Shown here: positions 1 to 9,528 of the stretch, one piece after another
Layout: every line of letters begins with the position of its first letter
Position numbering within the stretch: the first letter of the stretch is position 1
Assembly (NCBI GenBank): GCA_965366625.1
Contig: CBDUGP010000002.1
Coordinates: 160,520-224,519, forward strand
Direction of reading: 5' to 3'
Source: JAUIJL01 sp965366625
Lineage (GTDB): Bacteria > Acidobacteriota > Thermoanaerobaculia > Multivoradales > J023
DNA length: 64,000 nucleotides
Position numbers and translations under genes: made by a program
Notes under the pieces: generated by a model
The model's input: the letters and a program-made list of their open reading frames with translations, nothing else
Told to the model about the DNA's origin: nothing
The model's database searches: none

Positions 1-2
1 AT

Positions 3-1607
3 CTGCCTCAGATCCTGGGTTATTTCATCGATCATCGACGGACGATCGTTATTCGCCGGGTGCGATTCGATCTGCGCAAGGCCGAAGCCAGAGCCCACAT
101 CCTGGAAGGCTTGTTGAAAGCCTTGGATTTGATCGACGAGATCATCACCACGATTCGGGCTAGCCAAACCGTCGACGAAGCACGGGCCGGTTTGACCGAA
201 GGATTCGGATTCAGCCAAGTCCAAGCCCAAGCCATTCTCGACATGCGTCTGCAACGGTTGACCGGCCTAGAGCGCGAAAAGCTGCTCGAAGAGTTTAAAG
301 AGGTCATGGCGACGATCGAGAGGCTGCGCTCCATCCTCGGCTCGGATCAGCTGCTGCTCGATGTGATCAAAGAAGAACTCCTGCAGATCAAGGAGACCTA
401 CGGAGAGAATCGTCGCACCGAGATCATCGGCCAAACAGCGGATATCACCCTCGAAGACATGATCGCCGACGACGACATGGTGATCACGGTTACCAAATCG
501 GGCTATATCAAGCGCACTCCCCTATCGGTCTACCGCGAACAGAGTCGCGGAGGTAAGGGGCGCAAGGGTTTGGAGACCAAAGAAGGCGATTTTGTCGAGC
601 ACCTCTACATCGCCTCGGCCCATAGCTATGTCCTGGTCTTTACCACCAGCGGTAAGGTGCATTGGCAGAAAGTCTACGGTATTCCAGAAGCTGGACCGGC
701 TTCCCTCGGACGATCGATCGTCAACTTGCTCGAGCTGGGACGCGACGAGCAAATTGCCACGACCGCGGCAGTCAAGGAATTTGGTGAGGGTCATTTGATC
801 TTCGCCACCGCCAACGGCACGGTCAAGAAAACCGAGCTGTCCGCGTATTCCCGGCCCCGGGTGGGTGGCATTATTGCTCTGACCATCGACGAAGATGATC
901 AGCTGCTCGATGTCCGGGTCACCGACGGCGAGCAAGACGTGCTGCTCGCCACCGCCGACGGTTATTCGATTCGTTTTCCAGAAGGCGATGAAATACAGGA
1001 AGACGGCAACACCTTGACAGGTATTCGATCCATGGGTCGGGTTGCCCGAGGCGTGCGCGGCATCCGCCTTCGCCCCGGTGATCGAGTCGTGGGCATGGCC
1101 ATTCTCGATAGCGACGGCGATCTACTCTCGGTGAGCGCCAACGGTTACGGCAAACGCACGGATGTGGCGGAATACCGTCGTCAAAGCCGTGGTGGACTGG
1201 GCATCATCAACCTGAAGGTCAGCGAAAAGACCGGTCCGGTGGTGGGTGTCAAACACGTGCGCGCCGACGACGGGGTCATGCTGATCGCCCAGAGCGGCAA
1301 GCTGATCCGGACCACCGTTGATGGAGTCAGCCGAATCGGCAGATCCACCCAGGGTGTGCGTTTGATGCACCTCGGGGGCAAAGATAGGGTCGTCGCGGTA
1401 GCCAAAATCGTCGAGCGGGATGACGAAGCCGAGTTCGAAGAGGTGGCCGGCGAGCCGGGTAGCGATGACTCGGCAAACGAAGAGCCCACATCCAATGCCG
1501 GGATGACAACGACCGGGGCGGAAGCCGAAGAGGCTACCGCCGATGGATACGGCGACGAAGCTTCACCAGAAGACGCGGCCGATCCTTCCGATGGCGATGT
1601 AAATTGA
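3..1607 (+). CDS. gyrA: DNA gyrase subunit A, C-terminal part (5' end outside window)
   Basis: Subunit of the type II topoisomerase that introduces negative supercoils, acting with GyrB. The reading frame is open from base 3, so the start lies upstream. The first residues belong to the end of the breakage-reunion domain (YFIDHRR, then FDLRKAEARAHILEGL). The coiled-coil and DNA-wrapping beta-pinwheel domain follow. A GyrA box is present at about bases 540-560 as QSRGGKG, with Ser where the usual motif has Arg or Lys. The last roughly 60 residues are an acidic tail rich in Asp, Glu and Ala. Identity is secure; gyrase rather than ParC is favoured by the GyrA box. Confidence 0.95.
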   Translation: MPQILGYFIDHRRTIVIRRVRFDLRKAEARAHILEGLLKALDLIDEIITTIRASQTVDEARAGLTEGFGFSQVQAQAILDMRLQRLTGLEREKLLEEFKEVMATIERLRSILGSDQLLLDVIKEELLQIKETYGENRRTEIIGQTADITLEDMIADDDMVITVTKSGYIKRTPLSVYREQSRGGKGRKGLETKEGDFVEHLYIASAHSYVLVFTTSGKVHWQKVYGIPEAGPASLGRSIVNLLELGRDEQIATTAAVKEFGEGHLIFATANGTVKKTELSAYSRPRVGGIIALTIDEDDQLLDVRVTDGEQDVLLATADGYSIRFPEGDEIQEDGNTLTGIRSMGRVARGVRGIRLRPGDRVVGMAILDSDGDLLSVSANGYGKRTDVAEYRRQSRGGLGIINLKVSEKTGPVVGVKHVRADDGVMLIAQSGKLIRTTVDGVSRIGRSTQGVRLMHLGGKDRVVAVAKIVERDDEAEFEEVAGEPGSDDSANEEPTSNAGMTTTGAEAEEATADGYGDEASPEDAADPSDGDVN

Positions 1608-1692
1608 TCGAAATAGCCGCGAGTCACTAAACGAATCTGATCGTTTATTCGGCAGCAGGCTTTAAAATCTCAAGAGATCGAAAGGGAAGCAC

Positions 1693-2349
1693 ATGCAGTT
1701 TTTCTTGGACACGGCCGATATTTCGCAGATCGAAAAAGGCCTCGAGTGGGGCATGGTGGACGGAGTGACCACCAATCCGAGCTTGATCGCCAAACAGGGC
1801 AAACCCTACTTGCCCACGGTGAAAGCGATCGCCGAGCTGGTACCGGGCCCGGTGAGTGGCGAGGTGCTCGCCACGGATTACGACGGCATGATGGATCAAG
1901 CCGGTCGTCTCTCGGATTTGGCCGACAATGTGGTGATCAAATTACCGTTGCTGCCCGACGGGTTGCGTGCTGCTCGGACCCTCGCGGATCAAGGCATCAA
2001 GACCAACGTCACCCTGTGTTTTTCCGCCAACCAGGCACTTTTGGCCGCGAAGGCGGGTGCGACTTATATCTCTCCGTTCATCGGCCGGCTCGATGATCTG
2101 GGACAGGATGGAATGAGCCTGATCGAGGAAATTGTCGACATCTACGACAACTTTGATTTCGAGACCGAGGTATTGGTGGCGTCCGTGCGCAGCCCGCTGC
2201 ACGTCACCATGGCCGCCAGATTGGGAGCTGGAGTTGCCACGATTCCCTTCAAGGTTCTCGAGCAGCTCTACCGTCACCCCATGACCGACAAAGGACTGGC
2301 GCAATTCCTCGCTGATTGGGAAGCCACGGGAAAGTCATTTGACGACTGA
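1693..2349 (+). CDS. tal: Transaldolase, TalC / fructose-6-phosphate aldolase family
   Basis: A 218-residue TIM-barrel enzyme of the short transaldolase/FSA group. It probably moves a dihydroxyacetone unit between sedoheptulose-7-phosphate and glyceraldehyde-3-phosphate in the pentose phosphate pathway. The N-terminus MQFFLDTADI and the GVTTNPSLIAK segment are family hallmarks. The Schiff-base lysine is K83 in VVIKLPL. The ATG has a purine-rich AAAGGGAAG ribosome site just upstream. The gene starts 85 bases after gyrA, and its last 11 bases overlap the next gene. Transaldolase versus FSA activity cannot be settled from sequence alone. Confidence 0.93.
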   Translation: MQFFLDTADISQIEKGLEWGMVDGVTTNPSLIAKQGKPYLPTVKAIAELVPGPVSGEVLATDYDGMMDQAGRLSDLADNVVIKLPLLPDGLRAARTLADQGIKTNVTLCFSANQALLAAKAGATYISPFIGRLDDLGQDGMSLIEEIVDIYDNFDFETEVLVASVRSPLHVTMAARLGAGVATIPFKVLEQLYRHPMTDKGLAQFLADWEATGKSFDD

Positions 2350-2923
2350 TTCGCCGGTCGATTCGCCGAATCCATTCTATCGATCGGCTTGGATCGTCTA
2401 TCTGGTGTTGGCAATCCTAGGAGTTCTGGGAATCGGCAACCACTACGGTGAAATAGAGTTGGGTTTGTTCATAGATCTCAACGGTTGGTGGGTTGATGGT
2501 TTCCTCGGCATTGGTCTTGGCGTTGCGCTGGTAGGGGCTTGGCACCTGGGCCGAATGTGGATCCCCGCCATGCGGGATTTGGAAACCTGGATGCGGCAAG
2601 CGGTCGGGCCTTTGAGCCCCTCGGAAATTTTTGCCCTAGCCTTGATTTCCGGATTTTCGGAAGAACTTCTGTTCAGGGGAGCCATACAGTCCGCGTGGGG
2701 TTGGACCTGGTCGCTGGTTATCTTCACCGTGCTGCATACCGGCCCAGGAAGATCTTTTCTTTTTTGGACCCTATTCGCCCTGGTAGCGGGCGGATCCTTC
2801 TCCTTTCTGACGGAATGGAGGGGAAATTTGTTGCCGGCGATCATCGCCCATGTGACGGTAAACGGATTGAATCTGAGTCTTTTGATGAGGAAATCCGTCA
2901 CAGATGGGCTTTCAGGTCGCTGA
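2339..2923 (+). CDS. CPBP family intramembrane metalloprotease
   Basis: A 194-residue multi-pass membrane protein of the CPBP (CAAX protease and bacteriocin-processing) family. All three motifs are visible: EExxxR as E108-E109-x3-R113, His133 in FTVLH, and HxxxN as H171-N175. The substrate is unknown; family members include prenyl-protein proteases and bacteriocin self-immunity proteins. The start is TTG at 2339, inside the end of the transaldolase gene, and translation is probably coupled to it. No ATG lies near the N-terminus in this frame. Confidence 0.85.
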   Translation: MTTDSPVDSPNPFYRSAWIVYLVLAILGVLGIGNHYGEIELGLFIDLNGWWVDGFLGIGLGVALVGAWHLGRMWIPAMRDLETWMRQAVGPLSPSEIFALALISGFSEELLFRGAIQSAWGWTWSLVIFTVLHTGPGRSFLFWTLFALVAGGSFSFLTEWRGNLLPAIIAHVTVNGLNLSLLMRKSVTDGLSGR

Positions 2924-2999
2924 AAGGTCAGTGATCCGGACCTGCTATGCTGCGTCCGTTCCGTAAGAAGTTGCCGGCGAAGGCCGAGGAGATATACAT

Positions 3000-4391
3000 A
3001 TGTCGCGCGATAGCAAGGATGTTTTTTCCCGCATTGATCGAGAGAAGGAAAGCTACCTTGAGGAACTCAAGGACTATTTGCGAATCCCTTCTATTTCCAC
3101 CGACCCGGCTTACGACCCCGATGTGCGGCGATGTGCCGAATTCGTGCTGGAAAAGATGCGCCAGGCAGGTTTGGATGCGCGGCTGATTCAGACCGCAGGC
3201 AAACCGTTGGTTTATGGAGAATGGATCGGTGCCGAGGGCAAACCGACGATTCTCTTCTATGGTCATTACGACGTACAGCCGGCTGATCCGTTGGAAGAAT
3301 GGCGGAATCCACCCTTTGAGCCGACCCTGGAAAATGACGGCAAGCACCTCGTCGCCCGCGGGGCTACGGACGATAAAGGGCAAAGCTACGCCCATCTCAA
3401 AGCGGTGGCGGCCGTGTTGGAAGAACGGGGCGAGCTACCGGTCAACGTGAAGTTCATCATTGAAGGTGAGGAAGAGTCCGGCGGCGAAGCCATTGAAACG
3501 TTCGTCCGCACCGATGCCGGTCAGCTACTCGCATGCGACGGTGTATTCGTTTCAGATTCCTCGATGTATTCGCCCGGCCAACCGTCCTTGATTTATGGCC
3601 TCAAAGGAATGGCGTACATGGAGATTCGGGTCGACGGCCCCAATCGTGATCTCCATTCCGGCAGTTTCGGTGGTGGCGTCGCCAATCCCGGAAATGCATT
3701 GGCCTACATCGTGTCGCAATTGCTGGATCCCGAGACCGGCAGAATCAAGATCCCGGGTTTTTATGATTCCGTGCGGCCGATCGAGGATTGGGAGCGAAAG
3801 GAGTTCGCGAGCCTACCGTTTGACGAACAGGCTTATAAACAAGAGCTGGGCATCGAAGAAGTTTTCGGCGAGCAGGGTTTCTCCACCCTTGAAAGGGTTT
3901 GGGCTCGACCTACTTGTGACGTCAATGGCATCTTTGGTGGTTATGGCGGCGAAGGCGCGAAGACCATTCTTCCGGCCTGGGCGGGTGCCAAGGTATCCAT
4001 GCGATTGGTCCCGGATCAAGATCCCGAGGATATCGCCCAAAAATTTTCCGACTACGTGAAATCCTTGGCGCCAAAAGGAGTCAAGGTCACGGTCAAATCC
4101 CACCACGGAGGCGCTCCGGTCTTGGTGTCCACCGAGGGGCCCATCGTTGAAGCAGCTCTAGGTGCACTGGAAGATGTGTGGCAAAAACCCGTTCGGGTTC
4201 GTGAAGGCGGTTCGATCCCAATCGTTTCTACCTTCTCCGAGGTCCTAAAGGTGCCCATCATGTTGGCGGGATTTGGTCTTTCCGATGATCGTCTCCACTC
4301 TCCCAACGAAAAATTTGATGTTGATAACTTTTACGGAGGAATCCGGGCTGTTGTGCGATTGCTCGACAGGCTCGGCTCGGCCCATAAGTGA
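3000..4391 (+). CDS. M20 family dipeptidase / metallopeptidase
   Basis: A 463-residue cytosolic zinc peptidase of family M20, PepV/CNDP-like. Metal and catalytic residues are visible: H89 and D91 in GHYDVQP, D124 in RGATDDKGQ, and E157/E158 in EGEEESGG. LHSPNE near the C-terminus supplies the last metal His. A dimerisation (lid) domain lies between about residues 190 and 390. There is no signal peptide. The ATG at 3000 follows GAGGAGA with good spacing. It probably hydrolyses small peptides; exact specificity is not predictable. Confidence 0.92.
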   Translation: MSRDSKDVFSRIDREKESYLEELKDYLRIPSISTDPAYDPDVRRCAEFVLEKMRQAGLDARLIQTAGKPLVYGEWIGAEGKPTILFYGHYDVQPADPLEEWRNPPFEPTLENDGKHLVARGATDDKGQSYAHLKAVAAVLEERGELPVNVKFIIEGEEESGGEAIETFVRTDAGQLLACDGVFVSDSSMYSPGQPSLIYGLKGMAYMEIRVDGPNRDLHSGSFGGGVANPGNALAYIVSQLLDPETGRIKIPGFYDSVRPIEDWERKEFASLPFDEQAYKQELGIEEVFGEQGFSTLERVWARPTCDVNGIFGGYGGEGAKTILPAWAGAKVSMRLVPDQDPEDIAQKFSDYVKSLAPKGVKVTVKSHHGGAPVLVSTEGPIVEAALGALEDVWQKPVRVREGGSIPIVSTFSEVLKVPIMLAGFGLSDDRLHSPNEKFDVDNFYGGIRAVVRLLDRLGSAHK

Positions 4392-4426
4392 TTCACCCGG
4401 AGGGTGAGCACGAGGTTCGAATCATC

Positions 4427-4981
4427 ATGAGTCAGTCATCTAGGATAGAACGCGAACTCAAATTCGCGGATGTGGATCATCATGCATTGAGGGAGCGTTT
4501 GAAAAGCCTCGAAGCGGAACCCCAAGGCCCCCGACGATTAGAAGACAATTGGGTCTTTGATAGGGATACCGAACTCGTCGACCACGGAAGCCTGTTGCGG
4601 CTGCGGGTCGACCGAAGCGGAACTTGGATCACCTTCAAAGGTCCCGCCAGCTACGAAGGATCGGTCAAGGTCCGGAGTGAGATCGAGACCTTAGTCGACG
4701 ACGCGGACTCCATGCGCGGCATTCTCGATTCCCTGGGTTACCGTCAGATCTATCGCTATCAGAAGTATCGGGAAGAATGGTTATTGGGTTCGATCGTCAT
4801 TTCGTTGGACCACACGCCGATCGGTGACTTCGTTGAACTCGAAGGTGACGGCTGCGAGACCGTAGCCCGCCGGTTCGGATTGAAGCCGGGAGATGCGGAG
4901 CGGCGTAACTACCTGCGCCTCTACGCCGACTACCGCCAAGAAAATCCTGATGTACCAGAGGATATGATCTTCAAGACCTGA
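4427..4981 (+). CDS. CYTH domain protein (class IV adenylate cyclase-like)
   Basis: A 184-residue triphosphate tunnel protein. The N-terminal EXEXK signature is present as ERELK, followed by beta strands with alternating charged residues (RLRVDR, WITFKGP, VRSEIET) that line the tunnel. Similar proteins are annotated as CyaB-type class IV adenylate cyclase or as thiamine/inorganic triphosphatase, and sequence cannot separate these. I chose the ATG at 4427, which begins the conserved region. A GTG at 4388, overlapping the M20 stop by 4 nt, would add 13 unconserved residues and cannot be excluded. Confidence 0.85.
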   Translation: MSQSSRIERELKFADVDHHALRERLKSLEAEPQGPRRLEDNWVFDRDTELVDHGSLLRLRVDRSGTWITFKGPASYEGSVKVRSEIETLVDDADSMRGILDSLGYRQIYRYQKYREEWLLGSIVISLDHTPIGDFVELEGDGCETVARRFGLKPGDAERRNYLRLYADYRQENPDVPEDMIFKT

Positions 4982-5047
4982 GCTGCTTGAGAGGAACTCG
5001 GCTCAAGATTAGGTCAGCTAGGCAAGATATTCAGTGCGGGAGATCCA

Positions 5048-6088
5048 GTGAGCAGACACCGCATACGGGCCTTGGTATTAACCGCGGGATTCGGTACTCG
5101 ATTGCGTCCTTTGACGTACTTCATGCCGAAACCTCTGCTACCGGTCTGCGGCGAACCGGTCACCGGTCGAACCTTGCGCTCTTTGGGCTCGGTTGGATGT
5201 GAGGTGGCGGTGCTCAACACCCATCACTTAGCATCGACAATTCCCGGATATTTCGGCAAGAGTTACTACGGCCTGCCCCTGCGTTACAGCCACGAAGAAG
5301 AGATTCAAGGGACGTCCGGCGCTCTCTTCGGCCCTCGCTCACTGCTCTCCGAGGCCGAAGCCGTGATCATGATCAACGGCGACAGCCTCTGCGATTGGCC
5401 TCTGAAATCCCTGGTCCGCAGGCATTTCAAAACCGGCGCGGCGGCAACCCTATTGCTTCATCGCCAAACCCCGGACGACCTCTTGGGTGGCGGGGTAGGT
5501 ATCGACAGGTCCGGTAGGGTGACCCAGATTCGAGACTTGAAAGCTCAGGGCGAGACCCGCAACCGCCATGTATTTGCGGGTGCGCACGTCCTTTCTCCGC
5601 ATTTGCTGGACCGGATAGAAAATCGTCCAGGGGATATCATCACCGACCTCTACCAGCCGCTATTGGAAGAAGGCTCCCTCATTTCGAGCCTTGTCACGGG
5701 TCGGCGATGGCACGATCTAGGCACTGCCTCTAGGTATTTGCAAGCTTCGCTCGATTGGTCCCGGGGGCTGATTCCGAGCAGAATGTGGCGCGGCAAGAAG
5801 GTTTCTGCCTTGGCGGATTTGGATCCGAGCGCCAACTTAAGCCGAGCCCTGATCGAGCAACACGTCAAAGTGGAAGCAGAAGCTACCATCCAAGGTTCCT
5901 TGTTATTGGATGGAGCACGAATCGGCAAGGGCTGCCAAATCAAAGACAGCATCGTTGGACCGGGAGTCGTGCTGGCTCCGGCGTCCAACATCGAGAAGCG
6001 CATGATCAATAGGTTCGACAAACAACACGAACTCGGGCCCGGCGAATCGATCATGGGTGATCTGGTCTACACGCCCTTGGGTGTCTGA
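5048..6088 (+). CDS. NDP-sugar nucleotidyltransferase with C-terminal left-handed beta-helix
   Basis: A 346-residue protein. The N-terminal nucleotidyltransferase domain carries LTAGFGTRLRPLT followed by PKPLLPV, the NTP-binding signature of RmlA/GlmU/MurU-like enzymes. The metal-binding Asp is in INGDSLCDW. The C-terminal 80 residues are hexapeptide-like (ARIGKGCQIKDSIVGPGV), as in mannose-1-phosphate guanylyltransferases. It makes an activated sugar for envelope polysaccharide or recycling; the sugar cannot be named. The start is GTG preceded by GGGAG. It converges on the VWA gene that ends at 6137. Confidence 0.87.
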   Translation: MSRHRIRALVLTAGFGTRLRPLTYFMPKPLLPVCGEPVTGRTLRSLGSVGCEVAVLNTHHLASTIPGYFGKSYYGLPLRYSHEEEIQGTSGALFGPRSLLSEAEAVIMINGDSLCDWPLKSLVRRHFKTGAAATLLLHRQTPDDLLGGGVGIDRSGRVTQIRDLKAQGETRNRHVFAGAHVLSPHLLDRIENRPGDIITDLYQPLLEEGSLISSLVTGRRWHDLGTASRYLQASLDWSRGLIPSRMWRGKKVSALADLDPSANLSRALIEQHVKVEAEATIQGSLLLDGARIGKGCQIKDSIVGPGVVLAPASNIEKRMINRFDKQHELGPGESIMGDLVYTPLGV

Positions 6089-6094
6089 TCCCGA

Positions 6095-6110
6095 AGTTTC
6101 ACGGGAAACA
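6095..6110. promoter_or_regulatory. parS-like ParB-binding site candidate
   Basis: The 16-mer AGTTTCACGGGAAACA matches the conserved parS palindrome (TGTTTCACGTGAAACA) at 14 of 16 positions. One mismatch is at the outer edge and one at the centre. It sits in the 48-base intergenic space between two convergent genes, about 4.5 kb from gyrA, which is often origin-proximal. A single near-match could be chance, and the central mismatch weakens it. Confidence 0.3.
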
Positions 6111-6136
6111 ACGCTGGTCGCCCAATTGCTCAAGGG

Positions 6137-7315
6137 TCAATAGTCGACGTAGCCCTTCTGTGCTCGGATCGAAAAATTCGCGCCACCGGCCTCCACCTTG
6201 ACGTCGTGCCAGCTGCCGTCGTTTCTCGAGCGCGACGGATAGTAGCCGATCACATATTGCTCCCGAAGCTCATTCAGAATTCCTTCAAAGGCCTCTTCTG
6301 CTGCTTGAAGATTCTCCAGATCTACAATCCGGCCACCGCTGGATTCCACGGTGCGGGTCAAGAGTTTGTATTCTTCTTTGTAGGTCTCCGGATTTTTCCA
6401 AGCCGAGAGTCTTTGGGTTGGGTCTGCGCCGCCGGGATTGATTCGAATCCAATAGATAAGGGCTCTGCTGCGTCGAGCCAACCAAAATACGTCGGCCATG
6501 CGCAGGCTGCTGTGGCTGTCGATGCCGTCAGACAGCACGATCACGACCCGTCGGCCTTGGCGACTTTCCAGTCTCTTAAGTGCCAGGTACAAATGATCGT
6601 TTAACGACGTGCCCCCGGAGGCGTTAGCTTTGCTCAAACCCTCGGTCAAGATCTCGACGTCGTTTGAAAACGGGGTCGAATGAATCAGCCGATCGGCGAA
6701 AAGTAGCAAGCTGGCGTCGTCGATCTGCCGAAGACCACTCAAGAATGCTGTGGCTCCCCGCAGAGCATAGCGAAGCCTACGACCCTTCATGCTGGTGCTC
6801 GAGTCGATGAGCAAAGCAGCTGTCAGGCGGACATCACCTCGGGCAAAGGTCACGATCTGCTGCCGGAATTGATCGTCGTAGATCCGAAAATCTTCTTGCT
6901 CGAGGTTCAGAATTCGTTGACCTTGGCGGGTGACGGTCACATAGAGCTGCTGGAGCTTGGCTTCGATCTCGTCGTCGATCCGGATCGCCGGGGTCACCAT
7001 CAAAGCCGTGCCCACCTCGCCGTCGGCAGAGATGGCTTGGACTTCAAATCTGTGGGGGCGATTCTCTTGACCGGTATCGATGCTGATCTGAAAGGGCGGC
7101 ACCTGAAGCTCCCCCACCACCTGGCCATCGAAAAGGAATCGGACGATCGCCGCCTCCCCTTCAAGAATCTCCGCGCTGAGTTCGACACTACCGAAAGCCG
7201 GTTGGCCCGCGGGCGGTGAGGTGATGGTGACCGAGGGTGGTTCGGCCCGTGCTGTCGGGCAGAGCCACGTCGAGACGACCAGGGCAAGAGTCATCCATAG
7301 GGCCCAGGACTTCAT
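6137..7315 (-). CDS. Exported VWA domain protein (acidobacterial VWFA-related family), canonical MIDAS
   Basis: 392 residues with a signal peptide (MKSWALWMTLALVVSTWLC..ARA). Residues about 27-110 form an Ig-like or beta-sandwich region (SVTITSPPAG). The characteristic EDFRIYDD element follows, then a VWA domain with an intact metal-ion-dependent adhesion site: D171-S172-S173-T174-S175, a Thr in GGTSLND, and Asp in VLSDGIDSHS. The C-terminus (REQYVIGYYP..) is typical of the acidobacterial VWFA-related family. The start at 7315 overlaps the upstream TPR stop by 4 nt (ATGA). An upstream ATG at 7423 would be inside the TPR gene and lacks a signal peptide. Function is unknown; the family is thought to mediate protein-protein contact outside the cytoplasm. 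Confidence 0.88.
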   Translation of the reverse strand: MKSWALWMTLALVVSTWLCPTARAEPPSVTITSPPAGQPAFGSVELSAEILEGEAAIVRFLFDGQVVGELQVPPFQISIDTGQENRPHRFEVQAISADGEVGTALMVTPAIRIDDEIEAKLQQLYVTVTRQGQRILNLEQEDFRIYDDQFRQQIVTFARGDVRLTAALLIDSSTSMKGRRLRYALRGATAFLSGLRQIDDASLLLFADRLIHSTPFSNDVEILTEGLSKANASGGTSLNDHLYLALKRLESRQGRRVVIVLSDGIDSHSSLRMADVFWLARRSRALIYWIRINPGGADPTQRLSAWKNPETYKEEYKLLTRTVESSGGRIVDLENLQAAEEAFEGILNELREQYVIGYYPSRSRNDGSWHDVKVEAGGANFSIRAQKGYVDY

Positions 7316-9528
7316 GACTTTGCCCCGGAATCTTTCGGCACGAGTTCTTGCAGTCTGCTCAGGCGAATGCGGGCAGCTTCCAGAAGGCTTGCCCGTGTTT
7401 CGACGAGTTCTTGCTCCGGCCAACTGTCGTATTTTTTGCGCGGTGAGGGACCTTGGCCCGGCCGGGCTTGGACCTGATCGAGCAGCTCTAAGGATCTATC
7501 GGGCCGGCCTAGACGATCGTAGAGGTAGGCGATCAACACGAGGGTCCCTTCATCGGGTTCAGAAATCTGTTCCAACAGCTCGAGGGCTTCTGGAACTTGA
7601 TCCAAAAAGAGATGAATACGCGCGAGTTCTTCATAGGCTAGTGAGCGAACCCAATCGGGACCGTCCAAGGTTATGACCCGCTTCAAGAAATCTCTGGATT
7701 GCAGCCGATTGCCTAGGCGTGCCGTATTCACGGCTAATCTTAGCCAAGCCACCGACATGTCCGGATAGCGGATAGTGAGTTGTTGGAGAGTCTGTTTTGA
7801 TCGGCCATAGGCACCCAATCGCTCATAACCGCAGCCTAAGGCCAGCATTGCTGTTTTAGACGAGGGGTCCAGCTCGAGGGCACGGCGGTAGAGTCTTTGG
7901 CTGGTGGATGCCAAACCACCCGCTTGGAGATATCCAGCCAGGCTGGTCAAGGCCCGTGCAGCGACGATTTTCGAGCCTTGCCCGGATCCCTTTTCCGCAT
8001 AGAGCTCGGCTAGCCGTTCCATCAAGACTCGACTGTGGGTGCCGAGGGAGAACAATCTTCGCCCACGGTAGGCCAAATAGAGGTCTTGATGAAGTTGGAT
8101 CAGGGGCACGAGGCTCTCGGGATCGGTTTCAGCCAACGACTCGGCAAATTTAAATTCCGCGGTCTGAAGCAAAGCTGCTGCCTTTGACGAGCCTTCGTTG
8201 ATCACGCGAGTCTCTAAATCCAACAGTCCGCTCATGGTCGTTGTGGTGCCGAGCTCGGTGACATCCGCTAATATTTCTCGATACTCGCGGGCTAACTTGT
8301 CGACCTTCCGGCCGCCCCGTTCTCGGATCGGGGCGTTTTCCATTCGATCTGGAGAAGAAGGCCGTTCCGTCGGTGTTTCTCCCGTTCCTCGCCAACGAAG
8401 GTCCGACCACAGAAGGTTCTGCTCTCGGACACTGGAATCCATCAGGTGGACGGCAGTCGCCGGCGAAACGATCGACGCGGGGACAGGTGGGCCTCCATCA
8501 TTTCGGCTCTCACTTCGGCTCCCGGCATCGACCCTTAGGCCCGCTAGATATTGCACCCGCAATTCCATGGGACCCGGAGATAGGTCGGAGGGCGGTACGA
8601 ACCGGGCTTCCACCAAAGCGCTGCCATCTCGCTCGACCCGATCGATGAGGGTCAAGGGCAGGGTGGCGAGAAGCCTTTTGGGCTCCACGGATGAATCAAA
8701 AAGCAGCAGCTTGAAGCCGTCGGCGGCAGTGGGAATTCGTCCATGGAGATAGAGGGTAGACGGGTGATCAGGCACCAAGACCGGTCTCGCCGCGGGGCGA
8801 ATAGCCGACTCCCCTATGCTGAACGGATACGGTTTTCGGCCCTGGGTCTTCAAACCTTCCAGGGGCTCGTTGATCAATCCGGCGAGCAGATCCTTGCTCC
8901 AAGGGCGGATCGGTATCCACGGCTCACGAAATTCAGGATCGGGAAGCAAGGGTGTCAACAACAGAGGATCATCAGGTTCCGGAACCGTCAAATCAATCTC
9001 ACGCAAGCCGGCGGCTTTGCTTTGGAAATTGCGGGTCAAAACCCTGAGGCGGTACGTGCCCGGAGCCAGAGCAAGCTCACCATAGTATTTGAGGCCGCTC
9101 TGCCAAACGATCTCTCCCAGACTCCCAACGTCGACCGCCACCATCTCCGCGCGATAGTCCGCGATTTCGAAACCCTGCTCGCGCAAAGCGTAGACATAGA
9201 TTTCCAGCCGGGTGGTGTCGGATTGGTTGAGTTCCAGGAAGCTGGTGCCGTCGATTTCGACGAACACCGCCACTCTCTGCTTCGCGGAATCAGATTCGCC
9301 TTCTTCGGCGGCAACCGTGAGCAGGGGCACAGCGAGGGCTTCCATGGCCAATTCCCCACCGGGATCGGCACGTAGGATCAAGGTCGCAATTTCGCCGGTC
9401 AGGCCCCGAAGCGCACGGGCTTGCAACGTTGAGGGGCCAAATGGATCCGGAACCTCTTGGGCACCGGTAGCGAAGCTGATTAGCAGGAGTAGCGGGAAAA
9501 AAACAACTGAGCCGACAAATCGATTCAT
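7312..9528 (-). CDS. Exported TPR protein, middle gene of VWA-TPR-VWA operon
   Basis: 738 residues with a signal peptide (MNRFVGSVVFFPLLLLISFATGAQ). The N-terminal half is beta-rich and probably a set of Ig/macroglobulin-like modules (GTYRLRVLTRNF, GPMELRVQYLAG). From about residue 450 the protein becomes helical, with TPR repeats between about 490 and 700 (LYRRALELDPSSKTAMLALG is one unit). It overlaps the VWA genes on both sides by 4 nt (ATGA), so all three are probably translated together. No catalytic motif is seen. A scaffold for the neighbouring VWA proteins is a reasonable guess. Confidence 0.82.
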   Translation of the reverse strand: MNRFVGSVVFFPLLLLISFATGAQEVPDPFGPSTLQARALRGLTGEIATLILRADPGGELAMEALAVPLLTVAAEEGESDSAKQRVAVFVEIDGTSFLELNQSDTTRLEIYVYALREQGFEIADYRAEMVAVDVGSLGEIVWQSGLKYYGELALAPGTYRLRVLTRNFQSKAAGLREIDLTVPEPDDPLLLTPLLPDPEFREPWIPIRPWSKDLLAGLINEPLEGLKTQGRKPYPFSIGESAIRPAARPVLVPDHPSTLYLHGRIPTAADGFKLLLFDSSVEPKRLLATLPLTLIDRVERDGSALVEARFVPPSDLSPGPMELRVQYLAGLRVDAGSRSESRNDGGPPVPASIVSPATAVHLMDSSVREQNLLWSDLRWRGTGETPTERPSSPDRMENAPIRERGGRKVDKLAREYREILADVTELGTTTTMSGLLDLETRVINEGSSKAAALLQTAEFKFAESLAETDPESLVPLIQLHQDLYLAYRGRRLFSLGTHSRVLMERLAELYAEKGSGQGSKIVAARALTSLAGYLQAGGLASTSQRLYRRALELDPSSKTAMLALGCGYERLGAYGRSKQTLQQLTIRYPDMSVAWLRLAVNTARLGNRLQSRDFLKRVITLDGPDWVRSLAYEELARIHLFLDQVPEALELLEQISEPDEGTLVLIAYLYDRLGRPDRSLELLDQVQARPGQGPSPRKKYDSWPEQELVETRASLLEAARIRLSRLQELVPKDSGAKS

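Noticed and set aside
1629..1646. AAACGA/TCGTTT hairpin after gyrA as terminator.
   Set aside because: Only a 6-bp AT-rich stem with no U-run and the next gene follows closely.
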